From NCBI GenBank assembly GCA_017526785.1, contig JAFXQV010000036.1:30155-94154 (forward strand): DNA of 64,000 nt, written 5' to 3'. Positions 63,171 to 64,000 of the stretch are shown here, piece by piece. Made by a program: the position numbers and the translations under genes. Source of the DNA: Oscillibacter sp. Lineage in GTDB: Bacteria > Bacillota > Clostridia > Oscillospirales > Oscillospiraceae. Each line of letters begins with the position of its first letter. Positions within the stretch are counted from its first letter, which is position 1. The notes beneath the pieces were generated by a model that saw only the letters and a list, made by a program, of their open reading frames with translations, made no database searches and was not told the origin of the DNA.

Positions 63171-63216
63171 TTGACAAATGTTTACCTTTATGTTATGCTG
63201 TCTCTATAAGGTAAAC
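63171..63216 (+). promoter_or_regulatory. Promoter with dyad operator for the fourth BlaI gene
   Basis: TTGACA (63171-63176), a 17-bp spacer and TATGCT (63194-63199). The inverted repeat GTTTACC (63180-63186) and GGTAAAC (63210-63216) brackets the -10, with a further GGTTACC just downstream. Confidence 0.8.
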
Positions 63217-63242
63217 AATAGGTTACCAAAGGAGGCCACAAT

Positions 63243-63620
63243 ATGAAAACGGAACTCTCGGACGGCGAATGGGCGTTGATGACCCGTCTATGGGAACATC
63301 CCGGAAGCACGATTACGGAACTGACCGCCGCCATGCGCGACGAAACCGGGTGGAGCAAGCACACCATTATTTCCATGCTCTCCCGCATGGAGGCCAAAGG
63401 CGCGATTGCCTATGAACAGTCCGGACGGGCGAAGGCGTGGTATCCGCTCTTGCGTCGGAGTTACGCGACGCGCAAGGAGACGCGACGCTTTCTCGATAAG
63501 GTGTATGGCGGAAGTCTTGGCCTGATGGTCAACGCAATGGCCGACAGCCGCGATTTGTCCCCGGAGGACATCGAGGAACTGTCCCGGATTCTGGAAAAGG
63601 CGAAGGAGGATTTGCAATGA
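63243..63620 (+). CDS. BlaI/MecI-family transcriptional repressor
   Basis: The 125-residue protein (ELSDGEWALMTRLWEHPGSTITELTAAM) has the standard winged helix with recognition segment WSKHTIISMLSRMEAKGAI and a dimerisation tail (DKVYGGSLGLMVNAMADSRDLSPEDIEELSRIL). GGAGG lies 7 bases before the ATG. It is divergent from the third BlaI gene across a 180-bp region with both operators. Its stop overlaps the next start (ATGA), so it was paired with an M56 gene, now broken. Confidence 0.93.
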   Translation: MKTELSDGEWALMTRLWEHPGSTITELTAAMRDETGWSKHTIISMLSRMEAKGAIAYEQSGRAKAWYPLLRRSYATRKETRRFLDKVYGGSLGLMVNAMADSRDLSPEDIEELSRILEKAKEDLQ

Positions 63621-63883
63621 CGGAAATTCTGATTGCCTCGTCCGCGCTGATTGCGGCGGTGTTCGCGATACGGTTCGCGTTCCGAAAGACGCTTTCCGCC
63701 CGTCTGCGTTACGCGTTATGGGGGCTTGTCCTGTTGCGGCTACTGTTGCCCGTACAGCTTCCCGCCGCTGATTTCTCCGTCCTGAACGGGGCGCGAACCG
63801 TGCAGACGCAAATTATCCGCTTCACGGACGCCCCAATTTTTCCTGCCGCGCCGGACGCATCTGGAGCCTCTACACGGAGTTAA
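63617..63883 (+). pseudogene. Truncated M56 metalloprotease gene
   Basis: The first 80 residues (MTEILIASSALIAAVFAIRFAFRK, then RYALWGLVLLRLLLPVQLP) are the N-terminal helices of an M56 protein, coupled to the BlaI gene. The frame then meets a stop at 63881, far short of the 400 or more residues expected, and no HExxH motif is present. The similarity seems to end near 63858, where a different open frame begins, suggesting deletion or a join rather than a simple frameshift. Confidence 0.75.
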
Positions 63884-64000
63884 AGGAAAACGCCGCGCCC
63901 GGCGCGACGTTCCGCCGCCGCTGGGGCGACACTTGGGATATCGTGACAGGGTTCCCCGTGGCGCTGTCCGACTTCTTCCCGCCGCGTACGCGCTGGAAAC
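63859..64000 (+). pseudogene. Open frame of unknown origin fused to the M56 fragment, cut by window edge
   Basis: From 63859 a frame with GC-rich third positions encodes IWSLYTELKENAAPGATFRR and continues RWGDTWDIVTGFPVALSDF to the end of the window without a stop. It has no start codon or ribosome site and does not look like M56 sequence. It is probably the 3' part of another gene joined by a deletion, or an assembly misjoin. Confidence 0.4.

Overview
The window looks like a chromosomal segment of a GC-rich, low-copy-mobile Firmicute, most likely a gut or rumen clostridium of the Oscillospirales/Ruminococcaceae type. The reasons are AGGAGG-type ribosome binding sites, frequent TTG and GTG starts, TTGACA/TATAAT promoters with 17-bp spacers, SLH-anchored surface proteins, a reverse rubrerythrin, a MurT/GatD pair, and BlaI/M56 regulator pairs. 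This is an inference from gene content; no taxonomic search was run. Most genes lie on the minus strand. No rRNA, tRNA, CRISPR array, insertion sequence or replication origin was seen.

Region 1 (1-6.3 kb) holds the end of a surface-polysaccharide cluster (partial membrane gene, family 2 glycosyltransferase, membrane-bound nucleotide-sugar dehydratase), a reverse rubrerythrin and an EF-G-like GTPase. Region 2 (6.4-10.8 kb) is a tight six-gene operon: lipid-anchored barnase-like RNase, barstar, PrsW-like membrane protease, a CYTH domain fused to a leucine-rich repeat, a second leucine-rich-repeat protein, and a SLOG-fold protein. Region 3 (10.9-26.5 kb) has a BlaI/M56 pair, a SulP transporter with a long extra tail, an SstT-type symporter, a GtrA protein, two family 3 glycoside hydrolases (one domain-permuted and membrane-anchored), NrdG, a GNAT enzyme and a foldase.

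Region 4 (26.7-45.6 kb) is the most striking part: eight co-oriented genes that seem to follow one strong promoter at about 45.57 kb. They encode a dockerin-like protein, a cohesin-like/repeat protein with a CFI-box C-terminus, four subtilases with BspA-type (DUF285) repeats (one also has three cohesin-like modules), a subtilase with SLH anchors, and an SLH-anchored protein that carries only a subtilase propeptide. Together they suggest a cell-surface protease assembly built with cellulosome-type parts.

Region 5 (45.6-55.1 kb) holds a 189-bp inverted-repeat element, PdaA-type deacetylase, glutamate dehydrogenase, a CBS protein, a 1-kb regulator/zinc-ribbon insert flanked by 108-bp direct repeats, and an operon of metallophosphoesterase, MnmG, MurT and a GatD homologue lacking both catalytic residues. 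Region 6 (55.1-64 kb) begins with decayed genes (a SpoVG-like remnant and a frameshifted mini-gene), followed by three more BlaI/M56 sets with lipoprotein or SLH outputs. The last set is broken or misjoined at the window edge.
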